DNA of 64,000 bases from Acinetobacter proteolyticus (GTDB lineage Bacteria; Pseudomonadota; Gammaproteobacteria; Pseudomonadales; Moraxellaceae). Position 1 is the first letter of the stretch; the number at the start of each line of letters is the position of its first letter. Positions 44,752 to 53,587 of this stretch are shown in pieces. Location of the stretch: NCBI RefSeq assembly GCF_000367945.1, contig NZ_KB849179.1, forward strand, positions 3,391,470 through 3,455,469. The letters run 5' to 3'. Below the pieces are notes generated by a model. That model saw only the letters and a list, made by a program, of their open reading frames with translations, did no database searches and was not told where the DNA came from. Both the position numbers and the translations under genes were made by a program.

Positions 44752-44900
44752 TGCACTTACTCCAAAAACACCAAGTGATGCCCTAGTTGCTAAGGCAATT
44801 TATTTTATTTTAATCAACAACGAATCGACTGGCGAGTAATTTATTGAACGGCAAATGAAAATCACAATCAAAAACATCATGATATGGTTATGATTTTTAT

Positions 44901-44948
44901 AAAAAAACCGCTTAAATGAGGAACTTTTTAGGTTCTGCAGGAAGCGGT
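44901..44948 (-). terminator. Terminator after bfd
   Basis: On the minus strand ACCGCTT and AAGCGGT (44942-44948 and 44907-44913) pair around an inner GAAC/GTTC stem and end in a T-run (the A-run at 44901-44907 on the plus strand). It separates bfd from bfr, suggesting independent transcription of bfr. Confidence 0.6.
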
Positions 44949-44996
44949 GGAGTCGTAAAACACGAGTTGAATTGGATCGGTAATTTTGAAGATAAA

Positions 44997-45191
44997 TCAG
45001 GCAGCTATAGAAATACGTGCGGCGATTTCAGCAAGCTCATCACTGATAATAGCGCGGGCTTCTGGAGCACAACGACCACAACATGTTCCTAGATCGAGTA
45101 GTTCACGGATTTCACGATAGCTCTCTGCGCCATTTGCAACGGCGTCTTTGATATCCTGATCTGTAATTCCACGACATAAACAAACATACAT
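44997..45191 (-). CDS. bfd: Bacterioferritin-associated ferredoxin Bfd
   Basis: 64 residues from the ATG at 45191 (MYVCLCRGIT); an upstream TTG at 45206 is a less likely start. The [2Fe-2S] ligands follow the Bfd pattern: Cys4, Cys6, and a C-terminal pair in GTCCGRCAPEA. Bfd docks on Bfr at the haem and reduces it, releasing stored Fe2+. A Fur-box-like site lies 41 bases upstream, which fits induction under iron starvation as in other bacteria. The terminator after it separates it from bfr. Confidence 0.93.
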   Translation of the reverse strand: MYVCLCRGITDQDIKDAVANGAESYREIRELLDLGTCCGRCAPEARAIISDELAEIAARISIAA

Positions 45192-45231
45192 GGGAGTGAG
45201 CCACAAATATAAATGCGATAATTGATATTAT

Positions 45232-45246
45232 TGATAATTGTTATCG
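45232..45246 (-). promoter_or_regulatory. Fur-box-like operator upstream of bfd
   Basis: TGATAATTGTTATCG (plus strand) differs from the TGATAATnATTATCA core at two positions, and further GATAAT/ATTATT repeats to its left (45217-45231) extend it into overlapping boxes. It lies upstream of the minus-strand bfd gene. Fur control of bfd is known in enterobacteria. Confidence 0.65.
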
Positions 45247-45300
45247 TTTGTCAATGAATTTCATTCTAACAATGAGTATATTCTTATTGGGAATTTGAAT

Positions 45301-45331
45301 AAAAAAATACCGCCTGATCGGCGATATTTTT
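45301..45331 (-). terminator. Terminator after ridA
   Basis: On the minus strand the arms around ATCGCC/GGCGGTAT pair with a GT wobble and are followed by seven T. It lies about 45 bases past the ridA stop codon. Confidence 0.65.
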
Positions 45332-45374
45332 GATGATTTATAACTTTTTGATAAATATAAATTTAAAAAAATGC

Positions 45375-45755
45375 TTAGGGAATGATCACAATTCCATCCA
45401 TTTCAACCAAGGCACCTTTCGGCAGGCTAGCAACACCCAATGCTGCACGCGCAGGATAAGGCTGCGCAAAGTACTCGCCCATGATTTGATTCACCAATTG
45501 GAAGTGGGAGAGATCAGTCAGGAAAATATTCAGTTTCGCAATATCTGCTAGACTGCCACCTGCAGCAGTGCAGACCGCTTTTAAGTTATCAAATACGCGA
45601 CGAATCTGGGCTTCAATGCCTTCTACAAGTTCCATACTGTACGGATCTAAACCAATCTGGCCAGAAAGATAGAGCGTGTTGCCAACGAGAATTGCTTGAG
45701 AATATGTTCCGATAGCAGCAGGGGCGTGTTCAGTATGAATAACTTGGCGTGACAT
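45375..45755 (-). CDS. ridA: RidA family reactive-intermediate deaminase
   Basis: 126-residue YjgF/YER057c/UK114 protein, which hydrolyses reactive enamine/imine intermediates released by PLP enzymes. Motifs are APAAIGTYSQAI at the N-terminus, LYLSGQIGLDP, NLKAVCTAAG and the C-terminal RAALGVASLPKGALVEMDGI with the catalytic-site Arg and Glu. It lies in the frequent order ridA-spoT. The ATG follows AGGAGAG at the correct distance. Confidence 0.95.
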   Translation of the reverse strand: MSRQVIHTEHAPAAIGTYSQAILVGNTLYLSGQIGLDPYSMELVEGIEAQIRRVFDNLKAVCTAAGGSLADIAKLNIFLTDLSHFQLVNQIMGEYFAQPYPARAALGVASLPKGALVEMDGIVIIP

Positions 45756-45915
45756 TTAGCTCTCCTATGTCGTTTTTCTATCTTAAATCTCTGTGACTTT
45801 AACACAAAACCATAGCGACGAAAGAGCTGAATACTGCGTAGTCGCCCTAGCAGAAGTTTTTTATTCGCATATTTATGCCTGTAAGTAGCCTAAACGCTTG
45901 ATTGGAACAGTATGT

Positions 45916-48039
45916 TTATATTGAGCTGGCGGTGGCTAATTTCGCAACTTCAGGCTGAACAATCGGCATATTCAAGCGTTCAATACGTGGGAAGCCAAAG
46001 TGCATACGCAAATCTCGAATGATTTGAGCAATTTGATTTCGGTTACTGACCACGATATTCACGTAGGTTTTTTGGTCTTGCGAGTGCACCATTTCCACGC
46101 CTGTTTTGGCTTTACGACATTGATAGATCAAATCAGAAATTTGTTCATCGTTCATGGCCATATGGATGCACAGATAGGCGCTGAAACGAACATCATCAAT
46201 TTCTTCAGATTGCCAATGTAACGGCATGATGTTTTCAGGATGCAGATGCTGTTCGTGTAATAAGTTCCGACAACGGGAACGGTGTACGATAAGACCGCGT
46301 CGCGACAAATGTCCTTGAATTGGGTCACCCAATACTGGGTTACAGCAATGCGCATATTTGACATCGACGCCTTCTGTACCGACGATTAAGCGATCAGAAG
46401 CATCTTGATGCTGTGAGTGATAGTCTTGTGCAAATAAATGATTGGCAACCAACTGGGGTAATAGATCACCTACCGCAATCTGTTCAAATAGCGTGTCTTT
46501 ACTACCTAAGTGTCGCCATTCAAGTACATTGATCCAGTCTGTTGGAGAAAGATCATTGATTGAACGCTGGAACAGTTTTAAGGCACGGTTTAAGGCCTGC
46601 TGTCCGACTAAGCGCTGCTCATCAATGTCTTGTTCTCTTAGAATATTCTGTAATGCACGACGTGCTTTTTGGGTATTGATGAAGCTGAGCCAATCAGGAT
46701 TCGGTGTTGCCAACACATCGGTGATAATCTCAACTACTTGGCCGCTATGTAGTGGGGTGGATAATGGGCGAATTTCACCATCGACTTTGGCACCAACCGC
46801 GTGGTTGCCTAAGAACAAGCTGGCTGAATAGGCGAAATCAACCACGGTCGCACCTTGCGGTAATTCATGCAATTGTCCGTGTGGGGTATAGACCCAAATT
46901 TTTTCTTGGTGCAAATAATCGAGCAGATCACTAAAGGTGGTTTTCGCACAGCCACTATCAATTAAGGTATTCAAGTTCTGCATGGATGCCTGAATCGCTG
47001 AGCGACAGGCTTGCGGTGCATTTTCACCCAGTACCACACCAAAACGGGCTGCTTTACGCATCAGTTCAGTTTGGATGGTCAAGGAAAGTGTGGTTTTCTC
47101 ACCTTTCAACTGGATCATGAGTGACTGATTACCACCAGGTAAAGGGCGGCGAATATGATCGCGGTATTGTAATACCTGAAAATTATCTTTTAGCGCATCA
47201 ACCAGACGGTCGCAGTCAGCAATACTTTGTAAAATGATTTCAAAGGCATGACTGTGGCTGAGTTCATTTAAGTCGATTTCATTTTTTATAAAATGGCGCA
47301 GTAATTCGATATTGTTATTTTTCTTTTTAATTCGACCTTTGAGGTCATAGGCTTTTAGTAGTTCAGAAAGTTTTTGCTCCCAAACCGCTTGGTATTCACA
47401 ACGCTTTGGCTTAGTTTCCAATAATGCGGTTTGCACATCATTAAACATGTCTAAATCAAGATTTTGATAACAGAGATGTTCAAGGTTATCCGCCATCTCG
47501 TTCATACCGACCAGACGCGCCATTGGAACAAAAATATCAAGTGTTTCTTGAGCAATACGCGCCCGTTTATCTGGACGCAGCGCGCCCAAGGTGGTCATAT
47601 TGTGATAACGGTCAGCCAGTTTAATAATAATGACACGTGGATCTTGTAGAGTCGCTTGTAGAATTTTTCGGAATGATGCGGCTTTGTTATATTCTTTATC
47701 GCTAGAATGGCTCAGTTTGGTAACACCATCGACCAGTTCGGCGACGACGACCCCATATTTTTGCCCAATTTCATCTTTGGTAAATTCAGTATCTTCAATC
47801 ACATCATGTAAAAGTGCAGCCATTAAGGTGTCTGCATCAAGACGCATATGCGCCAAAATGCAACTGACTGCAATCGGATGCAATACATAGGGTTCACCGC
47901 TTTTACGTGTAATACCGCTATGCGCTAGATCAGCAAAATCGCAGGCAGCAAGCACATGTTGAACGTCACTATCTTTGAGATAGGCTTCAATAATTACTTT
48001 GAGCTGCTGCTTCGCTTGGCTGACTTCTTCGCCTGGCAT
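45916..48039 (-). CDS. spoT: (p)ppGpp hydrolase SpoT with degenerate synthetase domain
   Basis: 707-residue RelA/SpoT-family protein controlling the stringent-response alarmone. The HD hydrolase site is intact: HPIAVSCIL, LLHDVIEDT (His78-Asp79, Glu82-Asp83). The synthetase region is shifted: the segment normally reading DYIxxPKPNGYQSLHT is RDHIRRPLPGGNQSLMI, and the motifs before it are not recognisable. TGS (VYTPHGQLHELPQGATVVDFAY) and C-terminal zinc-finger/ACT-like regions follow. SpoT of Acinetobacter is reported to be a hydrolase only, which agrees. Position away from rpoZ-gmk differs from E. coli, where the three are one operon, but only by a 330-base gap. Confidence 0.93.
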   Translation of the reverse strand: MPGEEVSQAKQQLKVIIEAYLKDSDVQHVLAACDFADLAHSGITRKSGEPYVLHPIAVSCILAHMRLDADTLMAALLHDVIEDTEFTKDEIGQKYGVVVAELVDGVTKLSHSSDKEYNKAASFRKILQATLQDPRVIIIKLADRYHNMTTLGALRPDKRARIAQETLDIFVPMARLVGMNEMADNLEHLCYQNLDLDMFNDVQTALLETKPKRCEYQAVWEQKLSELLKAYDLKGRIKKKNNNIELLRHFIKNEIDLNELSHSHAFEIILQSIADCDRLVDALKDNFQVLQYRDHIRRPLPGGNQSLMIQLKGEKTTLSLTIQTELMRKAARFGVVLGENAPQACRSAIQASMQNLNTLIDSGCAKTTFSDLLDYLHQEKIWVYTPHGQLHELPQGATVVDFAYSASLFLGNHAVGAKVDGEIRPLSTPLHSGQVVEIITDVLATPNPDWLSFINTQKARRALQNILREQDIDEQRLVGQQALNRALKLFQRSINDLSPTDWINVLEWRHLGSKDTLFEQIAVGDLLPQLVANHLFAQDYHSQHQDASDRLIVGTEGVDVKYAHCCNPVLGDPIQGHLSRRGLIVHRSRCRNLLHEQHLHPENIMPLHWQSEEIDDVRFSAYLCIHMAMNDEQISDLIYQCRKAKTGVEMVHSQDQKTYVNIVVSNRNQIAQIIRDLRMHFGFPRIERLNMPIVQPEVAKLATASSI

Positions 48040-48368
48040 ATAACACCTTTTATAACTTGAATTCAGTAATGATCTGTCTGTTGATACTTTAACGATGTAT
48101 TACATGGATGATTTTGTGACTCAGTACAATCTACATGTACTCAATCATATTGAATACCATTGAAAACTCATTTCTAGCGCTAGTACTCAAAGACATTACG
48201 CTTATCTTCTAATGAAAAGCAAATTGAGAAACTTGTCAATTTGTTCATTATAAAAACTCGTAAATTTTTTCAATGACGGATATTGCTTTTATCAATATGC
48301 GCTGAATTTTGCAAGAAAGAAAAAAGCCCAGTGTATTCACAATGGGCTTTTCGCATAACAAATTCGAT
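48040..48368. other. Region between spoT and rpoZ
   Basis: About 330 bases without a gene. It must contain the spoT promoter (minus strand) and carries the rpoZ terminator at 48322-48351. A small perfect palindrome CTAGCGCTAG (48174-48183) may be an operator half-site pair but has no known meaning. Confidence 0.4.
48322..48351 (-). terminator. Terminator after rpoZ
   Basis: Arms AAAAGCCCA (48322-48330) and TGGGCTTTT (48343-48351) with an inner GTG/CAC pair. On the minus strand the stem is followed by a T-run (A-run 48317-48325), closing gmk-rpoZ. Confidence 0.8.
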
Positions 48369-48647
48369 TTAGAAAGTGAAACCTTCTAAGTTTAATGAAT
48401 TTGTAGACAATACCATATCAAGATTTGATGTTTGGTAGTCTTGATCGCGTTGTTTTAAAATTTCTTTAGTGACATGACCAACCGCAATTTCGCGTAATGC
48501 AACTACTGTTGGTTTGTCATTGTCCCATTCTACAGTTGGTTCCATGCCTTGACGTGCCAATTGACGTGCACGTTTACTCGCCACCAGTACTAACTCGAAG
48601 CGGTTATCTACATGGTCTAAACAATCTTCAACGGTTACACGTGCCAT
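48369..48647 (-). CDS. rpoZ: RNA polymerase omega subunit RpoZ
   Basis: 92 residues from ATG at 48647 (MARVTVEDCLDHVDNRFELV), the universal omega N-terminus with the RAARQLA-like helix SKRARQLARQG and KPTVVALREIAVG. The frame extends further upstream to 48716 but without omega-like sequence. Omega assists assembly of the beta' subunit and in E. coli forms a ppGpp site. It is 70 bases after gmk, which together form a small operon next to spoT. Confidence 0.95.
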   Translation of the reverse strand: MARVTVEDCLDHVDNRFELVLVASKRARQLARQGMEPTVEWDNDKPTVVALREIAVGHVTKEILKQRDQDYQTSNLDMVLSTNSLNLEGFTF

Positions 48648-48717
48648 AAGTTGTCTCGTTTGAACATTACATTTGAAAAGACTGAGTAGTATAAAAGGCT
48701 TTTCTGCCAGACTCAAG

Positions 48718-49341
48718 TCATTCGCGATTAAGGGTAATCAAGTTTTCGATTAATTGTTGATGGCGAGCGCTTTGTTGCAAGGTCACCAAACGGTTTGCGG
48801 TAATAATTGCTTCCAAATCATGCACAGCTTTATTGAAATCATCATTAATAATGACATAGTCAAAACTGGCAAAATGACGCATATCTTCAACGGCACAACT
48901 AAGACGATGTTCAATCACATCGACCGCATCTGTACCACGATTAGACAAACGCTGTCTTAAGTCATACTGTGTTGGTGGGAGAATAAAGATTTGTTTTGAT
49001 TCAGGAAAAAGTCGACGAACCTGTTCAGCACCTTGCCAGTCGATCTCAAGTAAAACATCATGGCCTTGTTGCAGTTGCTCTTTAACTTTGGCTTGAGAAG
49101 TGCCGTAGTAGTTACCAAAGACTTCCGCGTATTCGATAAAGCCGCCTTCATCCACTTGTGCTAAAAAGTTTTCTTTACTGGTAAAATGATAGTGAACACC
49201 ATCGAGTTCACCAGGACGTTGACCGCGTGTGGTATGTGAGACAGAAACGTGTAGGTTGCTGACTCGATCGAGTAGGGCTTTGACCAAAGATGTTTTGCCC
49301 GTTCCTGAGGCTGCAGAAACGACAAACAAGAGACCCGACAT
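48718..49341 (-). CDS. gmk: Guanylate kinase
   Basis: ATP-dependent phosphorylation of GMP to GDP. The 207-residue protein has the P-loop SAASGTGKTSL near residue 10, the GMP-binding SHTTRGQRPGELDGVHYHF, and LLEIDWQGA (Walker B-like Asp). All expected for Gmk. It is divergent from ispH and upstream of rpoZ. Confidence 0.97.
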   Translation of the reverse strand: MSGLLFVVSAASGTGKTSLVKALLDRVSNLHVSVSHTTRGQRPGELDGVHYHFTSKENFLAQVDEGGFIEYAEVFGNYYGTSQAKVKEQLQQGHDVLLEIDWQGAEQVRRLFPESKQIFILPPTQYDLRQRLSNRGTDAVDVIEHRLSCAVEDMRHFASFDYVIINDDFNKAVHDLEAIITANRLVTLQQSARHQQLIENLITLNRE

Positions 49342-49444
49342 GATATTTTTCCTGAATATGATAAAATATCTTGGCTATTGTAGTGTAGCGTGCCATTAAA
49401 CGAAATAGTTTGGTGTAAAAATTCAGTTGATGAGAGAGGATGTT

Positions 49445-50395
49445 ATGGAAATCGTGTTGGCCAATCCACGAGGCTTTTGTGCTGGTGTTGACCGTGCTAT
49501 AGCAATCGTCAATCGGGCACTGGAATGTTTTAACCCACCGATTTATGTACGCCATGAAGTCGTACATAACAAGTTTGTAGTCGATGATTTACGTCAGCGT
49601 GGTGCTGTCTTTGTGGATGAGTTAGATCAAGTCCCAGATGATTCGATTGTGATCTTTAGTGCGCATGGCGTATCTAAAGCAGTACAGCAAGAAGCAGAAC
49701 GCCGTGGTTTAAAAGTTTTTGATGCAACCTGCCCCTTAGTCACCAAGGTGCATATCGAAGTGACCAAATATGCACGCGAAGGGACTGAAGCAATTCTGAT
49801 TGGACATGAAGGTCATCCAGAAGTTGAAGGCACCATGGGGCAATATGATAAGTCTCGAGGTGGTGAGATTTATCTGGTTGAAGATGAGCAAGATGTCGAA
49901 GCACTCATGGTTAAGCATCCTGAAAAAGTTGCATTTGTCACGCAAACCACACTTTCAATTGATGATACGGCTAAAGTCATTGATGCATTGCGGACCAAAT
50001 TCCCTTTGATTCAAGGTCCGCGTAAAGATGATATCTGCTATGCCACTCAAAACCGTCAAGATGCAGTGCGTGATCTAGCGGAACAGTGTGATGTCGTGCT
50101 TGTGGTTGGTTCTCCGAATTCATCAAATTCGAATCGTTTGCGCGAATTGGCCGAGCGTATGGGTAAGTCTGCATATTTGGTCGATAATGCAGATCAACTT
50201 GAAAAAGCTTGGTTTAAACAGGACAGTAAAATCGGTGTCACGGCGGGTGCCTCAGCGCCTGAAATTTTAATTAAACAAGTGATTCAGCGTTTACAAGATT
50301 GGGGTGCAACACCACCCAAAGAGCTACAAGGACGAGAAGAAAACATTACCTTTAGTCTACCAAAAGAGTTGCGTATCCAAGTGATACAAGCCTAA
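49445..50395 (+). CDS. ispH: 4-Hydroxy-3-methylbut-2-enyl diphosphate reductase IspH
   Basis: Last step of the MEP isoprenoid pathway, an Fe-S enzyme producing IPP and DMAPP. ATG at 49445 follows GAGAGGA and gives MEIVLANPRGFCAGVDRAI; the frame is open from 49427. The three cluster cysteines lie in GFCAGV (Cys12), DATCPLV and DICYATQNRQ. Length is 316 residues, equal to the E. coli enzyme. In Acinetobacter it usually precedes the minor pilin operon, as here, but a terminator separates them. Confidence 0.97.
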   Translation: MEIVLANPRGFCAGVDRAIAIVNRALECFNPPIYVRHEVVHNKFVVDDLRQRGAVFVDELDQVPDDSIVIFSAHGVSKAVQQEAERRGLKVFDATCPLVTKVHIEVTKYAREGTEAILIGHEGHPEVEGTMGQYDKSRGGEIYLVEDEQDVEALMVKHPEKVAFVTQTTLSIDDTAKVIDALRTKFPLIQGPRKDDICYATQNRQDAVRDLAEQCDVVLVVGSPNSSNSNRLRELAERMGKSAYLVDNADQLEKAWFKQDSKIGVTAGASAPEILIKQVIQRLQDWGATPPKELQGREENITFSLPKELRIQVIQA

Positions 50396-50420
50396 TTTTA
50401 TTAGAAAAATGTGAACTGGA

Positions 50421-50453
50421 AACGGATGGATTGCACTCCATCCGTTTTTTTTT
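50421..50453 (+). terminator. Terminator after ispH
   Basis: Ten-base arms AACGGATGGA (50421-50430) and TCCATCCGTT (50437-50446) with a 6-base loop and a run of nine T. Confidence 0.9.
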
Positions 50454-50535
50454 GGTGCTTATCTGCTTTGTATTGGTTATGTAAAAATAAAATTTAATAT
50501 AGAGTAGTGAATTTTAATCATTGGGTGCTGGGGAA

Positions 50536-51039
50536 ATGGGGAAAAGTCAGGGGTTCACCTTAATTGAATTGATGTTAGCAATTTCTGTGCTGGGGGTGAT
50601 TGCGACCATGGCTGCGCCATCAATGTCGAACCTAATGGAAAAAAGACGTTATGAACGAAATGCAAGGGAGTTGCTAACTGCATTATCTCAAGCTAAAAGC
50701 CAAGCAATTTTAAATAGGACAAATATAGATGCTTATTTGGCTGCTTCTTCTGGAAGTACAAATAATGCAAGAACACTAAGCTGGGGTGTCGCAAACAGTA
50801 ATACGTCATTGACGATTTCTCCTACCCCGACTTCAGTTAGTGTGATTACGACTCCGCCATCTACGACAACCACAACAACCTCTGCCTTAAGGTTTGATAG
50901 CAATGGCTTAGTCGCCAATATTACAGGCGACACCACGATTACATTGTGTAATTCCAAGTTATTGATTCAAAAGCCAATCGTTATCACTCGACTAGGAGCA
51001 TACATTATTAAGCCAGATACGACAGTGAGTGCTTGCTGA
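50536..51039 (+). CDS. fimT: Minor pilin FimT/GspH-type, operon 1
   Basis: 167 residues from ATG at 50536 (MGKSQ then Gly, FTLIELMLAISVLGVIATMAAPSM); the frame is open from a TTG at 50521. Prepilin leader of 5 residues and Glu at mature position 5. A GspH/FimT-like C-terminal region (about 80-167) is rich in Thr and Ser, with a Cys in TLCNSK and a final Cys. FimT/FimU proteins prime pilus assembly with PilVWX and PilE; FimT of some Moraxellaceae-like bacteria binds DNA. It heads an operon of overlapping genes; the next start overlaps by 1 base (TGATG). Confidence 0.85.
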   Translation: MGKSQGFTLIELMLAISVLGVIATMAAPSMSNLMEKRRYERNARELLTALSQAKSQAILNRTNIDAYLAASSGSTNNARTLSWGVANSNTSLTISPTPTSVSVITTPPSTTTTTTSALRFDSNGLVANITGDTTITLCNSKLLIQKPIVITRLGAYIIKPDTTVSAC

Positions 51040-51599
51040 TGATCAAATATAAAGAACAAGCGGGCATTGGGTTAATGGAAGTTCTTGTTGCTCTACTATT
51101 ACTGGCAATAGGCGTTTTGGGGTACGTGGCCTTGCAATTAAGAGCATATGATGCGTCTGCTGAAGCGATGCAGAAGTCTCAGGCGATGGTGATTATGCGT
51201 GGCCTTGCTGAAAATATGCGTATTAATAAAAGCCAAATGGGGAGTTACCCTGCATTTGTTCGTAGTTACACTGGTCTTACATCGGCAACAACAGCACCTA
51301 CCAGTTGTTTTAATTCTGGATGTACAGCCATTCAAGTTGCCCAATTCGATGCGTATCAAGCAGCACGTAATGCTAATCAATTAGGAATGCAATTGACCAT
51401 GGATAATTGTCCAGGTGTAACTTCTACAATGGCGATACGTCGCCAATGTTTATATGCATTCTGGGGTAAAACATCGCCTACGGTGCAAGAAGATACAGCT
51501 TCTGGCGTAACAACCAGCTCTGCAGATGTCTCTAGTTGTATGGGAAATAATGGTATCTATGTTGCTGGAGCCTCTTGTCTCATGATGGAGGTTTATTAA
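51039..51599 (+). CDS. pilV: Minor pilin PilV, operon 1
   Basis: 186 residues with leader MIKYKEQAG and mature start IGLMEVLVALLLLAIGVLGYVALQLRA, where Glu is at position 5. ATG at 51039 overlaps the fimT stop. The C-terminal end CMGNNGIYVAGASCLMMEVY resembles that of the PilV of operon 2, and cysteines in NCPG and RRQCLYAFW are shared with it. PilV joins PilW and PilX at the tip complex with PilY1. Confidence 0.88.
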   Translation: MIKYKEQAGIGLMEVLVALLLLAIGVLGYVALQLRAYDASAEAMQKSQAMVIMRGLAENMRINKSQMGSYPAFVRSYTGLTSATTAPTSCFNSGCTAIQVAQFDAYQAARNANQLGMQLTMDNCPGVTSTMAIRRQCLYAFWGKTSPTVQEDTASGVTTSSADVSSCMGNNGIYVAGASCLMMEVY

Positions 51600-52768
51600 T
51601 GAAAAAAAATAATGTCAAGTCGCAGTCAGGTTTTACCTTAATTGAGTTAATGGTTGCACTGGTTCTAGGCTTAATTGTCGTCGCTGCTGCAGTACAATTA
51701 TTTACTGGTGGAATTCTTTCAAGCCGCTTACAGCAAGCCAATGCTGAAATTCAGGACAGTGGAATTTTTGGTTTAGATTATATTGTTCGAGATATTCGAT
51801 TTGCGAACCAAGACAATTTAGCTAATTTAAAGCTGGATGATAAAACACCTTATGGTGGAATTATTTTAACGGGATCAACCGCAACAAGTTCAACCAATGT
51901 TAACTTTGTACCGAAAGTGAGTAGTTCGGCTTATATTGATTCTGCTTTATTAAGTCGTGGGCAGGATGATACTGTTTCAACCACATCAAACTATTGGAAA
52001 GGACTAACCCGAGTAACTTTAAAAGATTCAGCAGGCGCAGTTATTGCAAATCCTGTAAGTGATCAATTGACGATTCAATTTTTTGCACCAACGCAGATGA
52101 CTAACTGTGAAGGTGCAACCGTTTTATCTGGCGATTTGGTTGTTCAGCGTTATTTTGTACGTCCCGATAGTAATGGTTCCTCTACAGACTTTGCTTTAGC
52201 TTGTGATGCAAATACACCATCAGCAACAGCTGCTGGTGTTATAGCAGCTACTACAGCACGAACAACGGTGAATTCAACAACAAATACAATTTCTCCTTTA
52301 CCAATTACTGGTTTAGGAGATGCGGGGCAAATTATTATTCCTCGTGTTGATCACTTTCATGTCTTATTGGGTGCAATGGTAACAACGGAAACTACAAAGA
52401 CCATTACAAATAGAACAGCTACCCCTTCAACCTCGACAACTACAAAAACTGTTTCGAATCAATTCGCTTATTACACAATTCCACAGTACCGTACAGTAGC
52501 TCAGACTGCAGCAACAGATAATACAACAGGTGCTGGAAGTGCAACAGAAACAAATACAAAAGTCACGGTGAGTTCACGAATTTTATCAACACAGATTTCA
52601 GTATTAGTGCGTTCGGCAAATAATGCACAAAATAATGCGATTGATCCAACTCAGCCTGTCTTAATGTTGGATCAAACAGCTACGCCATCAGATACAACGA
52701 CACGTTTTCAACGCAGAGTATATAGCACCACTGTTGCACTACGTAATGCAATGGGAGATTCACTATGA
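51599..52768 (+). CDS. pilW: Minor pilin PilW, operon 1
   Basis: 389 residues; the ATG at 51599 overlaps pilV by one base (TAATG). Leader MKKNNVKSQS, then GFTLIELMVALVLGLIVVAAAVQLFTGGI with Glu at position 5, followed by IQDSGIFGLDYIVRDIRFANQ typical of PilW. The middle part (about 215-330) is rich in Thr/Ser. About 48 residues longer than the PilW of operon 2, mostly through this low-complexity region. Confidence 0.88.
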   Translation: MKKNNVKSQSGFTLIELMVALVLGLIVVAAAVQLFTGGILSSRLQQANAEIQDSGIFGLDYIVRDIRFANQDNLANLKLDDKTPYGGIILTGSTATSSTNVNFVPKVSSSAYIDSALLSRGQDDTVSTTSNYWKGLTRVTLKDSAGAVIANPVSDQLTIQFFAPTQMTNCEGATVLSGDLVVQRYFVRPDSNGSSTDFALACDANTPSATAAGVIAATTARTTVNSTTNTISPLPITGLGDAGQIIIPRVDHFHVLLGAMVTTETTKTITNRTATPSTSTTTKTVSNQFAYYTIPQYRTVAQTAATDNTTGAGSATETNTKVTVSSRILSTQISVLVRSANNAQNNAIDPTQPVLMLDQTATPSDTTTRFQRRVYSTTVALRNAMGDSL

Positions 52769-53577
52769 ACCATCCAAAACGTACATATATAAAACATCAG
52801 CGTGGTGCAACCTTAATAGTGGTCATGATTATATTGTTGATTATTATTGTGGTGGGAATCCTTGCTGTTCGTGTTGCTATAGTTTCATTAGGTGTGGCAA
52901 CAAATAGTCAAGTTGGACAGTTAAATTTTCAATCCTCTGATACGCCGCTTGCATGGTTTAATAATTTTGATCCAACTACGGTAACAAGCGTTGGTAATGT
53001 AATTGGGGCGGCTTTAAAAGAAAATGAAAGTAATCCAGGTGGAGAATATATTTTTTGTTATAAACCAACATCAACAACAAGTCGTTTTGCACAAACAAAG
53101 AATGCAAGCTTACTTCGTAAAGGCACAACAGAGAATGCCAGTGTTGATGATGGTGGTGTGGCTGGTTTTTGTAGTTTGACGTCTGACTTTGGTAGTAATA
53201 GGCCTGCTGTGGTGACTCAAGTTGCTGTTAGTGTTCCAACTAATGCTAATAATGATGCTCCAGGTTCGAACTTACCTCGAGGAATTAATGTTTCAGAAGG
53301 TACTCAATTACCAAAGAGTATGACATCAGCACAGCGAATACGGGTAACTACAACAGCGATGTTACCTGCCTATGCTGTGGATATCTCATCTGTTCAAACA
53401 GACTGCTTAAGCTCAGCCAACGCCAAAGTTAGTGATGATCTTACAGCGACATTAGCCACGGGAAGCGAGTATACGCTTGCAAAATGTCTTGCAGACAAAG
53501 GAGTGCCATTTAGTACTCAAGTTCAAGAATTTAACTATGTGAATCAGTTAACTGAAGTCTCAGCTCCAGGAAGTTAA
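52765..53577 (+). CDS. pilX: Minor pilin PilX, operon 1
   Basis: 270 residues, ATGA overlap with pilW. N-terminus HQRGATLIVVMIILLIIIVVGILAVR has the prepilin cleavage Gly but no Glu at mature position 5, as usual for the PilX tip-complex pilin. Conserved later segments PLAWFNNFD and VTQVAVSV match the PilX of operon 2 (ALMYFQNPD, VTQIHIKK). It precedes pilY1 by 10 bases. Confidence 0.85.
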   Translation: MNHPKRTYIKHQRGATLIVVMIILLIIIVVGILAVRVAIVSLGVATNSQVGQLNFQSSDTPLAWFNNFDPTTVTSVGNVIGAALKENESNPGGEYIFCYKPTSTTSRFAQTKNASLLRKGTTENASVDDGGVAGFCSLTSDFGSNRPAVVTQVAVSVPTNANNDAPGSNLPRGINVSEGTQLPKSMTSAQRIRVTTTAMLPAYAVDISSVQTDCLSSANAKVSDDLTATLATGSEYTLAKCLADKGVPFSTQVQEFNYVNQLTEVSAPGS

Positions 53578-53587
53578 GGGGAATACC

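Noticed and set aside
44870..44900. ATCATGATATGGTTATGAT as a Fur box upstream of bfr
   Set aside because: Only weakly similar to the 7-1-7 core, and it coincides with DNA just downstream of the bfd terminator.
46442..46831. Plus-strand open frames opposite spoT
   Set aside because: Shadows of the spoT TGS region; no start signals.
52380..52580. Thr/Ala-rich part of pilW (operon 1) as a tandem repeat or CRISPR-like array
   Set aside because: The similarity is low-complexity coding for Thr, Ala and Ser, with no constant spacing or unit.
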